Shown piece by piece: positions 40,953-50,777 of a stretch of DNA of 64,000 nt. The translations under genes and the position numbers were made by a program. The notes beneath the pieces are model-generated. The model saw only the letters and a program-made list of their open reading frames with translations. It was not told where the DNA came from and made no database searches. Origin of the DNA: Paenibacillus lutimineralis (lineage in GTDB: Bacteria > Bacillota > Bacilli > Paenibacillales > Paenibacillaceae). Numbering within the stretch: position 1 is the stretch's first letter; every line of letters starts with the position of its first letter. Location: positions 5,642,501-5,706,500 of the forward strand of contig NZ_CP034346.1 of NCBI RefSeq assembly GCF_003991425.1. The letters run 5' to 3'.

Positions 40953-41381
40953 ATGAAAAGAGGCGAATTCTTATTAAAGGTTATAGAGGAAGAAGGCTAT
41001 AACGTGATGAGCTTATCCAAAGCATCTGGAGTTCCTTATACGACTATCAGATCGATGATTGAACGTGACTTGTCAAATGCGTCTATAGATAATGTTTTAA
41101 AAATCTGTAGTGTACTTGGCATTACAGCCGAATCACTTGCTTCACCAGATATTGAGCATGGCACTATTGCCACTGATCGACATGTTGAAAAAAGGAAAGA
41201 AGATGAGCTTGAAGAAACAAAAATGAGTCCTGCGGAAATAGCCGAGTTTGAAGCTTTTATTAATAATCCTGAACACGGTCTGTTCTTCAAAGATTACTTA
41301 GAAGCTCCAGAAGAACGCAAAAAAGACCTTCAAAAGGTCTGGGAAATAATTAAGCGTGCTTCTGAATCTGACGAGAAATAA
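40953..41381 (+). CDS. CI-like repressor (XRE family, ImmR type)
   Basis: A 142-residue protein. Residues about 1-60 form the XRE HTH (MKRGEFLLKVIEEEGYNVMS ... VPYTTIRSMIERDLS). The charged C-terminus (EELEETKMSPAEIAEFEAFI) has no LexA-type self-cleavage domain. With an ImmA-type protease next door, this fits the ImmR/ImmA switch of ICEBs1. Start probably the ATG at 40953 after AAAGGATGG; an ATG eight codons earlier lacks a ribosome site. Confidence 0.85.
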   Translation: MKRGEFLLKVIEEEGYNVMSLSKASGVPYTTIRSMIERDLSNASIDNVLKICSVLGITAESLASPDIEHGTIATDRHVEKRKEDELEETKMSPAEIAEFEAFINNPEHGLFFKDYLEAPEERKKDLQKVWEIIKRASESDEK

Positions 41382-41457
41382 TTCCTGTAGCATCAGCTTT
41401 CAGGCTGATTCTACATACCCATACATACGAACATACATTCGCTAATAGGAGGCTATC

Positions 41458-42354
41458 ATGTTCCAGCGCTATAGAAAAACCCATTTAGAGGATTATGTAG
41501 AGCAGCTCTTCTTGCAGCATAGCATCTTGAGTCCTGAGGACATAACTATTGGATCTATCAGTGAAGGAATGAATATTAAGACTGAATATGCAGCTATCAA
41601 AAGCACGTCTCTTCGATCCGCATCTGGCAAACATATCATAATACTTGATAAACGTAATAGCTCTCAAAAGCAGCGTGAAGACTTTCTTCACGAACTTGGA
41701 CACTTATTAAGGCATGAAGGTAATCAGATCCTTCTTCCGAAGCCATTTGTTCAATATCAGGAAGAGGATGCTGAACAATTTGTTTTATACGCACTTATGC
41801 CTTTTTTTATGATAGATGCTTTGGAGCTCTCTCCGGATCGCAAACAAGCCATACAGCAATTATCTGATGTTTTTGCGGTTGGGATAAGCCTTGCCAGTAA
41901 ACGTTACGACCAAATCGTTCGCCGTGAGTTTGATGCGGCCATAACGGCAACAAAGACTGTAGCTATTGGCAAAAGATTAAATTCTGTAAAGGAGGTGAAG
42001 CCTATTGACGCCTACGGACCGCAATTCAAGGTTTATTATGATCCAACCGGTACTATGGACGGTCCATCACAGATGGTAGTTTTTTTGGACGAACGAACAC
42101 AAATCAATTGTCGGGAAATCGAACTACCAATTGGTGAGCGACTTCCAGAAATTGATCCAGATGAACTAAACGAAATTGAATGCACCCCTGTTCAAAGCAC
42201 TGATATCGGTTGCTTTGATGGAGTAGTTACTTTGTCAGTAAATGAATTGGTATTTAGATATGGATTATCTAAACGTAAATTTATTATCAACATGAACGTA
42301 GTCGATATGCTAATTGCTCGGGATCAGGCGGTCTCTCGACGATTAAGCTGGTAA
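41458..42354 (+). CDS. ImmA/IrrE-family metalloprotease (anti-repressor)
   Basis: A 298-residue protein with the zinc motif HELGH (78-82), followed by a likely third-ligand region around EEDAEQFVLYALMP. ImmA proteases relieve repression by cutting the ImmR-type repressor encoded just upstream, linking induction to DNA damage or signalling. The C-terminal 130 residues are beta-rich and unassigned. Strong GGAGG site; it precedes the integrase by 13 bases. A hairpin lies in the 76-bp gap before it. Confidence 0.88.
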   Translation: MFQRYRKTHLEDYVEQLFLQHSILSPEDITIGSISEGMNIKTEYAAIKSTSLRSASGKHIIILDKRNSSQKQREDFLHELGHLLRHEGNQILLPKPFVQYQEEDAEQFVLYALMPFFMIDALELSPDRKQAIQQLSDVFAVGISLASKRYDQIVRREFDAAITATKTVAIGKRLNSVKEVKPIDAYGPQFKVYYDPTGTMDGPSQMVVFLDERTQINCREIELPIGERLPEIDPDELNEIECTPVQSTDIGCFDGVVTLSVNELVFRYGLSKRKFIINMNVVDMLIARDQAVSRRLSW

Positions 42355-42367
42355 GGAGAAGATTAAA

Positions 42368-43585
42368 GTGGCAAGTTTTCAAAAGTACATGACAAAAGAC
42401 GGCCAACGATGGATGTACAAATATTACGGGGCTGTCGACCCAGTAACAGGAAAGAAGAAGCCGTCTTCTAAACGGGGCTTTATGACCAAAAAAGAGGCGC
42501 AACTCCATGCTGCCCAAACTGAGAAGGAAATTGCAGAAGGTACATTCGTTAAAGAGGACACTACAACCACATTTGAACAAGTTTATGAACTTTGGTATGC
42601 AACAAATAAGCCTAGTTGGAAACCACCAACGAGGAAAGCAGTAAAGTCAAAATTTGATGCCCAACTACTTCCGCGTTTCAAAAATGCAATTGTAAAGAAT
42701 ATCACGAAATCATTCTGCCAAGATGTTATTAACAAGATGGCTGAAGAGGGATTTAAGACGGTCGATAACTACAAAATGTATGCCAATCAAATTTTTGAGT
42801 TTGCAATCGAGAAAGAGATCATTGTAAAAAATCCTATGGATGGTGTGAAAATTCCGATAAGAGAAGATCAATATATCGTTGAAGAGAGTGAGGAGGAGGA
42901 GGAGCGGAACTATTGGGAGAAGGCAGAAATAAAAAAATTCCTGGATATTATGAAAAAAGACTACCCCTTCATGGATTATTGCATGTTCCACCTTTTTATT
43001 TATTCTGGCGCTCGTAAAGGGGAACTACTCGACTTAAGGCATAGTGATGTTGATTTTAAAAATAAGACTTTGCGGCTAAAAAAAACGCTCTACTATGACA
43101 AGGACAATGGATATATGTCTCTTACCTCCAAAACGCCTGCATCACGGCGTTTAATCAGTCTAGACGATACAACACTCGGACTTTTACGAAAGTTGATTAC
43201 AGAGGAAAATAAGAGCAAAATAGTACACATTCGTCAACAGGATAATCCAAATAAGAATAAATTTATTTTTTCTCGTAAAAATGGCGATCCGTTAAGACTG
43301 GCATATCCCAATGACAAACTGGATGAGATCATTCGAATTTATAGCCTACATCACATTACAGTCCATGGTCTGCGCCATACACATGCCTCACTTCTATTCG
43401 AGGCTGGAGCAACCATAAAAGAAGTCCAGGAACGCTTGGGGCACTCAGACATTAGAATGACCATGAATATCTACACCCATGTGACGAGGACAGTAAAAGA
43501 ATTAACAGCCTCAAGATTCGAAAAATTTATGGAGTCAGAAGATGAAGTCACGGAATTAGAGGTAGTTGAGAATGAACAAAGTTAA
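42368..43585 (+). CDS. int: phage integrase (tyrosine recombinase)
   Basis: A 405-residue integrase. N-terminal arm-binding domain (about 1-60; MASFQKYMTKDGQRWMYKYY), core-binding domain (about 65-165) and catalytic domain. Catalytic residues: Arg216, Lys255, His333, Arg336, His359 and Tyr369. It starts at a GTG after AAGGAG. Its 3' end lies 100 bases from attR, and the arm-type repeat follows within five bases, the usual place. It carries out insertion into rpsI. Confidence 0.95.
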   Translation: MASFQKYMTKDGQRWMYKYYGAVDPVTGKKKPSSKRGFMTKKEAQLHAAQTEKEIAEGTFVKEDTTTTFEQVYELWYATNKPSWKPPTRKAVKSKFDAQLLPRFKNAIVKNITKSFCQDVINKMAEEGFKTVDNYKMYANQIFEFAIEKEIIVKNPMDGVKIPIREDQYIVEESEEEEERNYWEKAEIKKFLDIMKKDYPFMDYCMFHLFIYSGARKGELLDLRHSDVDFKNKTLRLKKTLYYDKDNGYMSLTSKTPASRRLISLDDTTLGLLRKLITEENKSKIVHIRQQDNPNKNKFIFSRKNGDPLRLAYPNDKLDEIIRIYSLHHITVHGLRHTHASLLFEAGATIKEVQERLGHSDIRMTMNIYTHVTRTVKELTASRFEKFMESEDEVTELEVVENEQS

Positions 43586-43589
43586 AAAT

Positions 43590-43611
43590 ATATGGTCAAA
43601 ATATGGTCACG
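43590..43611 (+). repeat. integrase arm-type repeat, right copy
   Basis: Identical over 22 bases to 8428-8449, in the same orientation, with two TATGGTCA units 11 bases apart. It lies between integrase stop and the attR core. Confidence 0.6.
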
Positions 43612-43629
43612 ATATTTATTCAAGCAAAG

Positions 43630-43660
43630 TAAAAGCCCCTGACCATAGAAGACCAGAGGC
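43630..43660 (-). terminator. phage-borne terminator now serving rpsI
   Basis: On the minus strand AGCCTCTGGT, loop, GTCAGGGGCT, then TTTTAC. The 10-bp stem has three G-U pairs. It lies inside the prophage and replaces the displaced rpsI terminator. Confidence 0.75.
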
Positions 43661-43682
43661 TTGAATCCCTTGATACACAAGG

Positions 43683-43747
43683 ATATTAACGCTTCGAGAA
43701 TTGTGGCGCGCGACGAGCAGCTTTAAGACCGTATTTCTTACGTTCTT
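43683..43747. repeat. attR, 65-bp core repeat
   Basis: Right junction; matches 8272-8336 at 63 of 65 positions. It forms the last codons of the functional rpsI. Left of the crossover the bases are phage-derived, right of it chromosomal. Confidence 0.93.
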
Positions 43748-44078
43748 TCATCCGTGGGTCACGAGTCAGGAATCCTGCTTTTTTCAATGCAGGACGGAAT
43801 TCAGGGTCAGCTTTAAGCAATGCACGGGAAATACCGTGGCGGATTGCGCCTGCTTGACCAGAGATACCTCCGCCGTGAGCAATAACGATTACGTCATAGC
43901 TGCCAAGCGTTTCCGTCAAAGTCAAAGGTTGTTTTACGATCAGTTTAAGAGTTTCCAGACCGAAATATTCATTGATATCACGCTTATTAATGACAATGCG
44001 TCCTTCACCCGGTACAAGGCGAACACGAGCTACCGAATGTTTACGACGACCTGTCCCATAGTATTGTACTTGTGCCAT
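43686..44078 (-). CDS. rpsI: 30S ribosomal protein S9
   Basis: A 130-residue S9 with the typical [10 protein letters not shown] start region, [20 protein letters not shown] and C-terminal [10 protein letters not shown] whose basic tail reaches the ribosomal P site. It follows rplM by 20 bases and shares its transcript. Its last codons are supplied by the prophage attR core without altering the protein. The ribosome site is GGGAGGACAGTTTC. Confidence 0.97.
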   Translation of the reverse strand: MAQVQYYGTGRRKHSVARVRLVPGEGRIVINKRDINEYFGLETLKLIVKQPLTLTETLGSYDVIVIAHGGGISGQAGAIRHGISRALLKADPEFRPALKKAGFLTRDPRMKERKKYGLKAARRAPQFSKR

Positions 44079-44098
44079 GAAACTGTCCTCCCTTTTTA

Positions 44099-44536
44099 TT
44101 ATCCGCGAAGTTCGTAAACTTCAGGTTTTTGTGCTGCATGTGGATGCTCAGTGCCAGCGTAAGCTTTCAATCTCAGCTTCATCTTCTCGCCCATGCGAGT
44201 CTTAGGCAACATTCCGAATACAGCCGATTCAATGACGCGTTCAGGTTTAGTGTTCAAAAGATCCTTAGCAACAGTCACTTTCAAACCGCCTGGATGCAGG
44301 GAATGACGATAGTATTTCTTGTTATCCAACTTCTTGCCAGTAAGAGCAATCTTCTCAGAGTTGATTACGATAACAAAGTCACCGCCGTCAACGTGTGGAG
44401 TAAAGCTTGGTTTATGTTTGCCGCGAATAAGTGCAGCAACTTCGCTAGCCAGACGGCCCAGCGTTTTGCCTTCGGCATCAATGATATGCCATTTGCGCTC
44501 AACTTCAGCTGGCTTCGCCATGTAGGTGGTACGCAT
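44099..44536 (-). CDS. rplM: 50S ribosomal protein L13
   Basis: A 145-residue L13, an early-assembly 23S rRNA binder. Features: [34 protein letters not shown], and a C-terminal [14 protein letters not shown]. The ATG at 44536 gives the family start and follows AAGGAGGATCATTAC. First gene of an rplM-rpsI operon with its own promoter and a hairpin leader. Confidence 0.97.
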   Translation of the reverse strand: MRTTYMAKPAEVERKWHIIDAEGKTLGRLASEVAALIRGKHKPSFTPHVDGGDFVIVINSEKIALTGKKLDNKKYYRHSLHPGGLKVTVAKDLLNTKPERVIESAVFGMLPKTRMGEKMKLRLKAYAGTEHPHAAQKPEVYELRG

Positions 44537-44623
44537 GTAATGATCCTCCTTCATTCTCGTTCAAATGGTTCATTTATCTTCGTTCATTGTCATTTACTAA
44601 TCAAGCAATTTGTAAATTAACGT

Positions 44624-44671
44624 ACTGTGTATATCTTAATCGGGGCCGTGGGATAGCCATTAAGAAACACA
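44624..44671 (-). promoter_or_regulatory. probable L13 leader hairpin
   Basis: Right at the inferred transcript start, GTGT-TTCTTAAT-GG...CC-ATTAAGA-TATACAC forms a long interrupted stem. Position and shape suit the L13 leader motif of Firmicutes, which controls rplM-rpsI by L13 binding. Motif identity not tested. Confidence 0.5.
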
Positions 44672-44677
44672 ACTTCT

Positions 44678-44706
44678 ATTTTACAGGATGAAAAAGTAAT
44701 GCGCAA
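44678..44706 (-). promoter_or_regulatory. sigma-A promoter of rplM-rpsI
   Basis: TTGCGC (44706-44701), 17-base spacer, TAAAAT (44683-44678) on the minus strand, about 140 bases before rplM. Confidence 0.6.
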
Positions 44707-44724
44707 GTATTTTTTGAATGAAAT

Positions 44725-45045
44725 TTAGTCAAAAAGATCGCCAAATACATCGAGCACAGACTTCTTCTTCTTATACTTGTTGTTGTATCCCTGATTATGC
44801 TTCCCGGCATGATGATCATCATAGCCTTGGCCATGATTTGGTGAGTGATTTGTACGCTGCTGTGAGTGATCCCGATGATCATACCACTCATTAAAGGCCG
44901 GTCTGATCTCCCGTACCTCACTCATCAGCTTCTCCAGTTCACCACGATCCAACCATACACCTTTACAATCCGGGCAGACATCAATCATGACTCCGTCCTT
45001 CTCAATCTCTCTCATCCGAACATCATCGCATACAGGACATCTCAT
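44725..45045 (-). CDS. zinc-ribbon (TFIIB-type) protein
   Basis: A 106-residue protein. Two CxxC pairs (MRCPVCDD and DVCPDCKGVWL) form a TFIIB-type zinc ribbon, followed by DRGELEKLMSEVRE, the usual pattern. The C-terminal half is low-complexity His/Asn/Gln/Tyr, ending in KKKKSVLDVFGDLFD. Function unknown; it sits between truA and rplM. In B. subtilis no such gene occurs in this position. Confidence 0.8.
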   Translation of the reverse strand: MRCPVCDDVRMREIEKDGVMIDVCPDCKGVWLDRGELEKLMSEVREIRPAFNEWYDHRDHSQQRTNHSPNHGQGYDDHHAGKHNQGYNNKYKKKKSVLDVFGDLFD

Positions 45046-45111
45046 ACCAACATTACCCCCTATAGTAACGTAATTGATTCATTCTGTATTAATGTACGGA
45101 CATAGATACGA

Positions 45112-45930
45112 TCAAGTTTCATAATTATTCAGCTCAGTTAGATCGCCTGCAGTGAGATCCGTCTGCTCATAGAGAACCTCCCACAGCATCAGCCCTTTAC
45201 TCTCAGCGGTTGGTCCGGCGGCAGCACGGTCCTGCGCCTCCAATATCTTCTTCATATCTTCCGGCTTACGCTTGCCCTCGCCCACCTGAAGCAGAGTGCC
45301 AACGATAATCCGCACCATATGCTGAAGAAAGCCGCTCCCGGTCATAAATATATGGATGACCCCCTGCTCATGCGAGCCGGAGTAGTTACCCGACCGATCC
45401 AATTCGATCCAGGCCTCATAAATCGTACGCACATGGCTCGCCTTGGTGGAATGTCGAGAAGCAAAGGAAGTATAATCATGAGTCCCGATCAAGTACTTCA
45501 GACCCTCCTGCATGTTCTCAACGTTCAACTGACCAGGGTGGTGGACTTGATAACGGCGGTTAAATACATCAGGTACCCGATTCGCATTGATCGAGAATCT
45601 ATATGTCTTCCGTTTCGCCGATCGACGGGCATGAAAGGACAACGGGACCTCCTGTACATCCGTCACACGTATATCGGCTGGTAGCCGACCATTCAGCGCC
45701 ATTCTCCAGCGATCCACCGGAATCTTGGATTCTGTATGCACGTGGAAAGGCTGCTCTCTAGCATGCACCCCAGCATCTGTACGCCCCGAACCGTGGATCT
45801 TCACGACCTCACCTGTCAATCCTAGAATTGCTGCTTCCAGATGGTCCTGAACGGTATTGCCATCGGGTTGGGTCTGAAACCCGAAGTATTCAGTTCCATC
45901 GTAGCTGACGGTCATTAACAGGTTACGCAT
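45112..45930 (-). CDS. truA: tRNA pseudouridine synthase A
   Basis: A 272-residue TruA that modifies U38-U40 in tRNA anticodon stems. Motifs: MTVSYDGTEYFGFQ, GSGRTDAGVHA (catalytic Asp in RTDAG), and GSGFLQHMVRIIVGT. The ATG at 45930 follows GGAGGGAGG. It follows rplQ directly, whereas B. subtilis has three ECF transporter genes (ecfA1, ecfA2, ecfT) in between. Confidence 0.96.
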   Translation of the reverse strand: MRNLLMTVSYDGTEYFGFQTQPDGNTVQDHLEAAILGLTGEVVKIHGSGRTDAGVHAREQPFHVHTESKIPVDRWRMALNGRLPADIRVTDVQEVPLSFHARRSAKRKTYRFSINANRVPDVFNRRYQVHHPGQLNVENMQEGLKYLIGTHDYTSFASRHSTKASHVRTIYEAWIELDRSGNYSGSHEQGVIHIFMTGSGFLQHMVRIIVGTLLQVGEGKRKPEDMKKILEAQDRAAAGPTAESKGLMLWEVLYEQTDLTAGDLTELNNYET

Positions 45931-46008
45931 TAAGATCCTCCCTCCGGTAAACAATAAGGTAGAGGTAGTCCAAAAAACGCTTTTGAACCCTCTCTCCCCT
46001 ACACACAG

Positions 46009-46059
46009 AAAAACTCTCCGCTAGCTAAGCCACATAAGGCGAGCCGACAGAGAGTTTCA
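46009..46059 (-). terminator. terminator after rplQ
   Basis: On the minus strand AAACTCTC, about 31 bases with some internal pairing, GAGAGTTT then TTC. It lies 25 bases after the rplQ stop and ends the long ribosomal operon before truA. Confidence 0.65.
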
Positions 46060-46082
46060 CGTACAATGGGTTATCCCCGGTA

Positions 46083-46448
46083 TTAAGCGCGGTCTACCAA
46101 TTCCAAGTAAACCATAGGCGCAGAGTCACCGCGGCGTGGTCCCAATTTCAAGATACGAGTGTATCCGCCTGGACGCTCAGAGTAGCGTGGTGCCAGCTCC
46201 GAGAACAGTTTTTGGATTGCATCTTGCTGACCGTCGATGGATTCACGACGAACATAAGCTGCAACTTGACGACGAGCGTGCAGATCTCCTTGTTTTGCCT
46301 TGGTGATCAGCTTCTCAGCGATAGAACGAACTTCTTTCGCTTTAGCCTCAGTCGTTTGGATACGTTCATATAAGAACAGGTCGGTTACCAGGTCACGGAA
46401 CAAAGCCTTACGAGCGCTGGAATTACGGCCCAACTTTTGGTATGCCAT
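46083..46448 (-). CDS. rplQ: 50S ribosomal protein L17
   Basis: A 121-residue L17, usual size for Firmicutes. Features: [37 protein letters not shown], and the end [20 protein letters not shown]. Last gene of the alpha-operon section, 43 bases after rpoA. A terminator follows. Confidence 0.97.
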   Translation of the reverse strand: MAYQKLGRNSSARKALFRDLVTDLFLYERIQTTEAKAKEVRSIAEKLITKAKQGDLHARRQVAAYVRRESIDGQQDAIQKLFSELAPRYSERPGGYTRILKLGPRRGDSAPMVYLELVDRA

Positions 46449-46491
46449 TTGAGTTTTCCCTCCTTCGCTAGAGACGATTCACTAAAAGAGT

Positions 46492-47436
46492 CTATTCTTC
46501 CGTACGAAGCCCTAAACCAAGCTCCTCAAGCTTCTCTTGAACTTCTTCCAAAGATTTACGACCAAGGTTACGCACCTTCATCATATCTTCTTCCGTCTTC
46601 GTGGTCAGCTCTTGTACCGTATTGATGCCGGCACGTTTGAGGCAGTTATAAGAACGAACGGACAGATCGAGCTCTTCAATCGTCATTTCAAGAACTTTCT
46701 CTTTCTTGTCTTCTTCCTTCTCAACCATGATTTCAGCGTCCTTCGCTTCGTCAGTCAACCCAACGAACAGGAAGAGATGCTCGGTCAAAATTTTTGCTCC
46801 GAGACTAACCGCTTCTTCAGGTTTAATGCTGCCATCGGTCCATACTTCAAGCGTCAGCTTGTCATAGTTGGTCACTTGGCCAACACGGGTATTCTCTACA
46901 ACGTAATTGACGCGAGTAATCGGGGTATAGATCGAATCGACGGGAATGACTCCGATCGGCTGATCGTCTCGTTTATTACGATCTGCTTGAACATAACCAC
47001 GACCACGTCCCGCATAAATGCGCATATGAAGTCTCGAACCCGGCTCCAGCGTTGCAATATGAAGCTCCGGATTCAGAATTTCCACATCGCTGTCCGCACG
47101 GATATCTCCTGCTGTAACTACTCCTTCACCTTCCGCATCGATCTCAAGGATTTTCTCCTCATCCGAATGGATTTTAAGTGAAAGAGCCTTCAGGTTCAGA
47201 ATGATTTCCGTCACGTCCTCCATTACACCTGGGACAGTCGAGAATTCATGCAGAACACCATCGATTTGGACCGAGGTTACCGCAGCACCAGGCAGGGAAG
47301 ATAGCAAAATCCGGCGAAGCGAGTTACCCAAAGTGGTGCCATAACCACGCTCTAGTGGTTCCACTACAAATTTACCATAGGTGCCTTCATCGTTAACTTC
47401 AACGGTCTCAATTTTCGGTTTTTCGATTTCTATCAC
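46492..47436 (-). CDS. rpoA: RNA polymerase alpha subunit
   Basis: A 314-residue alpha subunit. The N-terminal domain (about 1-230) has [20 protein letters not shown], used in assembly. A charged linker ([11 protein letters not shown]) leads to the C-terminal domain (about 245-314; [30 protein letters not shown]) that contacts UP elements and activators. Standard place between rpsK and rplQ. Confidence 0.98.
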   Translation of the reverse strand: MIEIEKPKIETVEVNDEGTYGKFVVEPLERGYGTTLGNSLRRILLSSLPGAAVTSVQIDGVLHEFSTVPGVMEDVTEIILNLKALSLKIHSDEEKILEIDAEGEGVVTAGDIRADSDVEILNPELHIATLEPGSRLHMRIYAGRGRGYVQADRNKRDDQPIGVIPVDSIYTPITRVNYVVENTRVGQVTNYDKLTLEVWTDGSIKPEEAVSLGAKILTEHLFLFVGLTDEAKDAEIMVEKEEDKKEKVLEMTIEELDLSVRSYNCLKRAGINTVQELTTKTEEDMMKVRNLGRKSLEEVQEKLEELGLGLRTEE

Positions 47437-47569
47437 GAAAGTACCCCTCCTTCAAACACTCGTTCCTACGCAAACTGCCATGTCTACTGAAGTCTTATCA
47501 TGTAGTATTGCCTAAACAACCATTGTTACCAAAATATGCTGTTGCTATACCACATTAGATGCGGCTTCA

Positions 47570-47965
47570 TTATACACGACGGCGTTTTGGAGGACGGCAT
47601 CCATTGTGAGGAATCGGAGTCACGTCTTTAATCATGTTAACCTCAAGGCCTGCCGCTTGCAAAGAGCGGATAGCGGCTTCACGGCCGGCTCCAGGACCTT
47701 TAACCATAACCTCGACAGTTTTCATGCCATGTTCCATAGCTGCTTTTGCAGCAGATTCAGCTGCCATTTGTGCAGCAAACGGAGTGGATTTACGGGAACC
47801 CTTAAATCCAAGACCGCCGGAGCTTGCCCATGAAATTGCGTTGCCATGTGGGTCTGTAATCGTAACAATCGTATTGTTGAAGGTGGAGCGGATATGCGCT
47901 ACACCAGACTCAATATTTTTGCGATCACGACGTTTTGTACGTACGACTTTTTTTGGTTTAGCCAT
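47570..47965 (-). CDS. rpsK: 30S ribosomal protein S11
   Basis: A 131-residue S11, including [40 protein letters not shown] and the end [16 protein letters not shown]. It belongs to the platform of the small subunit. It follows rpsM by 20 bases; a 133-bp gap without obvious signals separates it from rpoA. Confidence 0.98.
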   Translation of the reverse strand: MAKPKKVVRTKRRDRKNIESGVAHIRSTFNNTIVTITDPHGNAISWASSGGLGFKGSRKSTPFAAQMAAESAAKAAMEHGMKTVEVMVKGPGAGREAAIRSLQAAGLEVNMIKDVTPIPHNGCRPPKRRRV

Positions 47966-47985
47966 TGTTCAGTTATCCTCCCTTC

Positions 47986-48354
47986 TTATTTCTTCTTGTT
48001 CGCTACAGTACGACGAGGACCCTTACGAGTACGGGCATTCGTTTTCGTACGTTGTCCGCGAACCGGCAGGCCACGACGATGACGTACACCGCGGTAGCAT
48101 CCGATTTCGATCAAACGCTTAATATTTAAAGAAATTTCACGACGCAGGTCACCTTCAACCTTGACCGTCTTGTCGATCGATTCGCGTAGTTTGCTAACCT
48201 CATCTTCCGTCAAATCACGAACACGAGTGTCCGGATTGATGCCTGTTGTGCTCAGGATTTTCTGGGAAGTCGTTTTACCGATTCCGAAAATGTAAGTTAA
48301 GGCGATCTCAACGCGTTTATCACGTGGCAAATCCACACCAGCTATACGTGCCAT
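47986..48354 (-). CDS. rpsM: 30S ribosomal protein S13
   Basis: A 122-residue S13 with [34 protein letters not shown] and the basic end [16 protein letters not shown]. It contacts 16S rRNA at the head and the large subunit. It lies 20 bases after rpmJ, with GGGGGTGTAG upstream. Confidence 0.98.
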   Translation of the reverse strand: MARIAGVDLPRDKRVEIALTYIFGIGKTTSQKILSTTGINPDTRVRDLTEDEVSKLRESIDKTVKVEGDLRREISLNIKRLIEIGCYRGVRHRRGLPVRGQRTKTNARTRKGPRRTVANKKK

Positions 48355-48374
48355 TTTACGCTACACCCCCTTCT

Positions 48375-48745
<371 letters not shown>

Positions 48746-48961
48746 CTATTTACGATACGTGATACGTCCCTTGGTCAGATCATAAGGTGATAATTGAACC
48801 ACTACTTTGTCTCCCGTCAGGATCCGAATAAAGTGCATCCGCAATTTACCGGATACGTGAGCGAGAATTTGATGACCGTTCTCAAGCTCTACCTTGAAGG
48901 TAGCGTTAGGCAACGGCTCAACCACCGTTCCTTCTACTTCAATGACATCTTCTTTGGACAC
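48746..48961 (-). CDS. infA: translation initiation factor IF-1
   Basis: A 71-residue OB-fold protein ([20 protein letters not shown] ... [16 protein letters not shown]), standard IF-1. It binds the ribosomal A site during initiation. It starts at a GTG seven bases after AAGGAG. It follows a KOW-domain gene by two bases. Confidence 0.97.
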   Translation of the reverse strand: MSKEDVIEVEGTVVEPLPNATFKVELENGHQILAHVSGKLRMHFIRILTGDKVVVQLSPYDLTKGRITYRK

Positions 48962-48963
48962 AT

Positions 48964-49272
48964 TCAGTCTCCTTTCTCTTCGGCATTAGCATTGGCGGAT
49001 GCTATATATACGCTAACTGCATGACGCAGTTTACCGTTTGTCACCCTACCGCTTTCTTGCAAACTTTGAACAACCTCGCTACTGATCATGGACTGAAGTT
49101 CAAGATGTTGAACGTTCTTACGTTTAGGATGATCAAATTTGCGTTTGTCTCCATTCGCGATCAACACGAATCGGTCATCCACAATATCAATGATCACATA
49201 AACGTCGCTTGCATCTCTGCCTTTCAGCACCTTCGCCAGCTGGCCAACTTGTGGTACGGAGCGGTGCATCAT
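48964..49272 (-). CDS. KOW-domain RNA-binding protein (L14e-like)
   Basis: A 102-residue protein ([20 protein letters not shown]) with a KOW-type strand region [20 protein letters not shown] and a [17 protein letters not shown] segment. Proteins like this occur between map and infA in many Bacilli (B. subtilis YbxI/YlxQ-like position), related to archaeal L14e; role in translation is assumed. ATG at 49272 follows AGGTGG by five bases and overlaps the map stop region. Confidence 0.8.
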   Translation of the reverse strand: MMHRSVPQVGQLAKVLKGRDASDVYVIIDIVDDRFVLIANGDKRKFDHPKRKNVQHLELQSMISSEVVQSLQESGRVTNGKLRHAVSVYIASANANAEEKGD

Positions 49273-49281
49273 TATAACCAC

Positions 49282-50033
49282 CTACTCATCCAGCTTGGTA
49301 AGGATCTCCATGCCGTCCGCCGTGACTGCTACTGTATGCTCAAAATGAGCACAGAGTGAACCGTCCACCGTAACGACTGTCCAATTATCTTCCAGCGTTC
49401 TTACGAATCGCTCTCCCGCATTTACCATCGGTTCAATAGCAAGTACCATACCCGCTTTGAGCCGAGGTCCACGATCAGGCGTACCGTAATTCGGAATCTG
49501 CGGTTCTTCATGCAGCTCTGTTCCTACGCCGTGACCGACATATTCACGAACGACCGAGAAGCCTGCATCTTCAATGTAACGTTGGATTGCATGCGATATC
49601 GTATATAAGCGCACATCAGGTTTAACAAGAGCCAGGCCGGCGAAAAGAGATCCTTCTGTCACATCCAGAAGTTTCTGTGCCTCAGCGGATATTTCACCAA
49701 CTGGATACGTCCATGCCGAGTCTCCATGATAGCCACGATATTGTGCACCTATATCAAGCGTAATAATGTCGCCTTCGTTCAATTTGCGTTTGCCGGGAAA
49801 GCCATGTACCAATTCATCGTTGACCGAAGCGCAAATGCTATAAGGAAAACCGTTGTAATCCTTAAAAGACGGCAAAGCGCCTTGACTGCGTATGAACTTG
49901 TCGGCGATGTGATCGAGTTCACCCGTCGTAATTCCAGGCTCGATTGATTTCGCCATGAGCCTGTGCGTTTCCGCGACGATCCGCCCTGCTTCTCTCATAA
50001 AGCCTAGTTCCGTTTCGGATTTACATATGATCA

Positions 50034-50034
<1 letters not shown>
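49282..50034 (-). CDS. map: methionine aminopeptidase type I
   Basis: A 250-residue metallopeptidase with [52 protein letters not shown] and FEHTVAVT. The metal ligands Asp, Asp, His, Glu and Glu are all present. It removes initiator methionine. Start overlaps adk stop by one base; the secY-adk-map order is as in B. subtilis. Confidence 0.97.
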
Positions 50035-50774
<740 letters not shown>

Positions 50775-50777
50775 CTA

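Larger units (their letters stand above)
8272..43747. mobile_element. complete-looking siphovirus prophage integrated in rpsI
   Basis: A 35.4 kb element bounded by 65-bp imperfect direct repeats (8272-8336 and 43683-43747) that carry the 3' end of rpsI. It contains an integrase next to attR, a repressor/ImmA switch, replication genes, late regulator, HNH, terminases, HK97-type portal, protease and capsid, connectors, long non-contractile tail genes, lysis genes and an accessory block. I saw no broken structural gene, so it may be inducible (inference). Gene content fits a cos-type HK97-like siphovirus. The 1507-residue tape measure suggests a tail of about 225 nm at 0.15 nm per residue. Confidence 0.95.
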
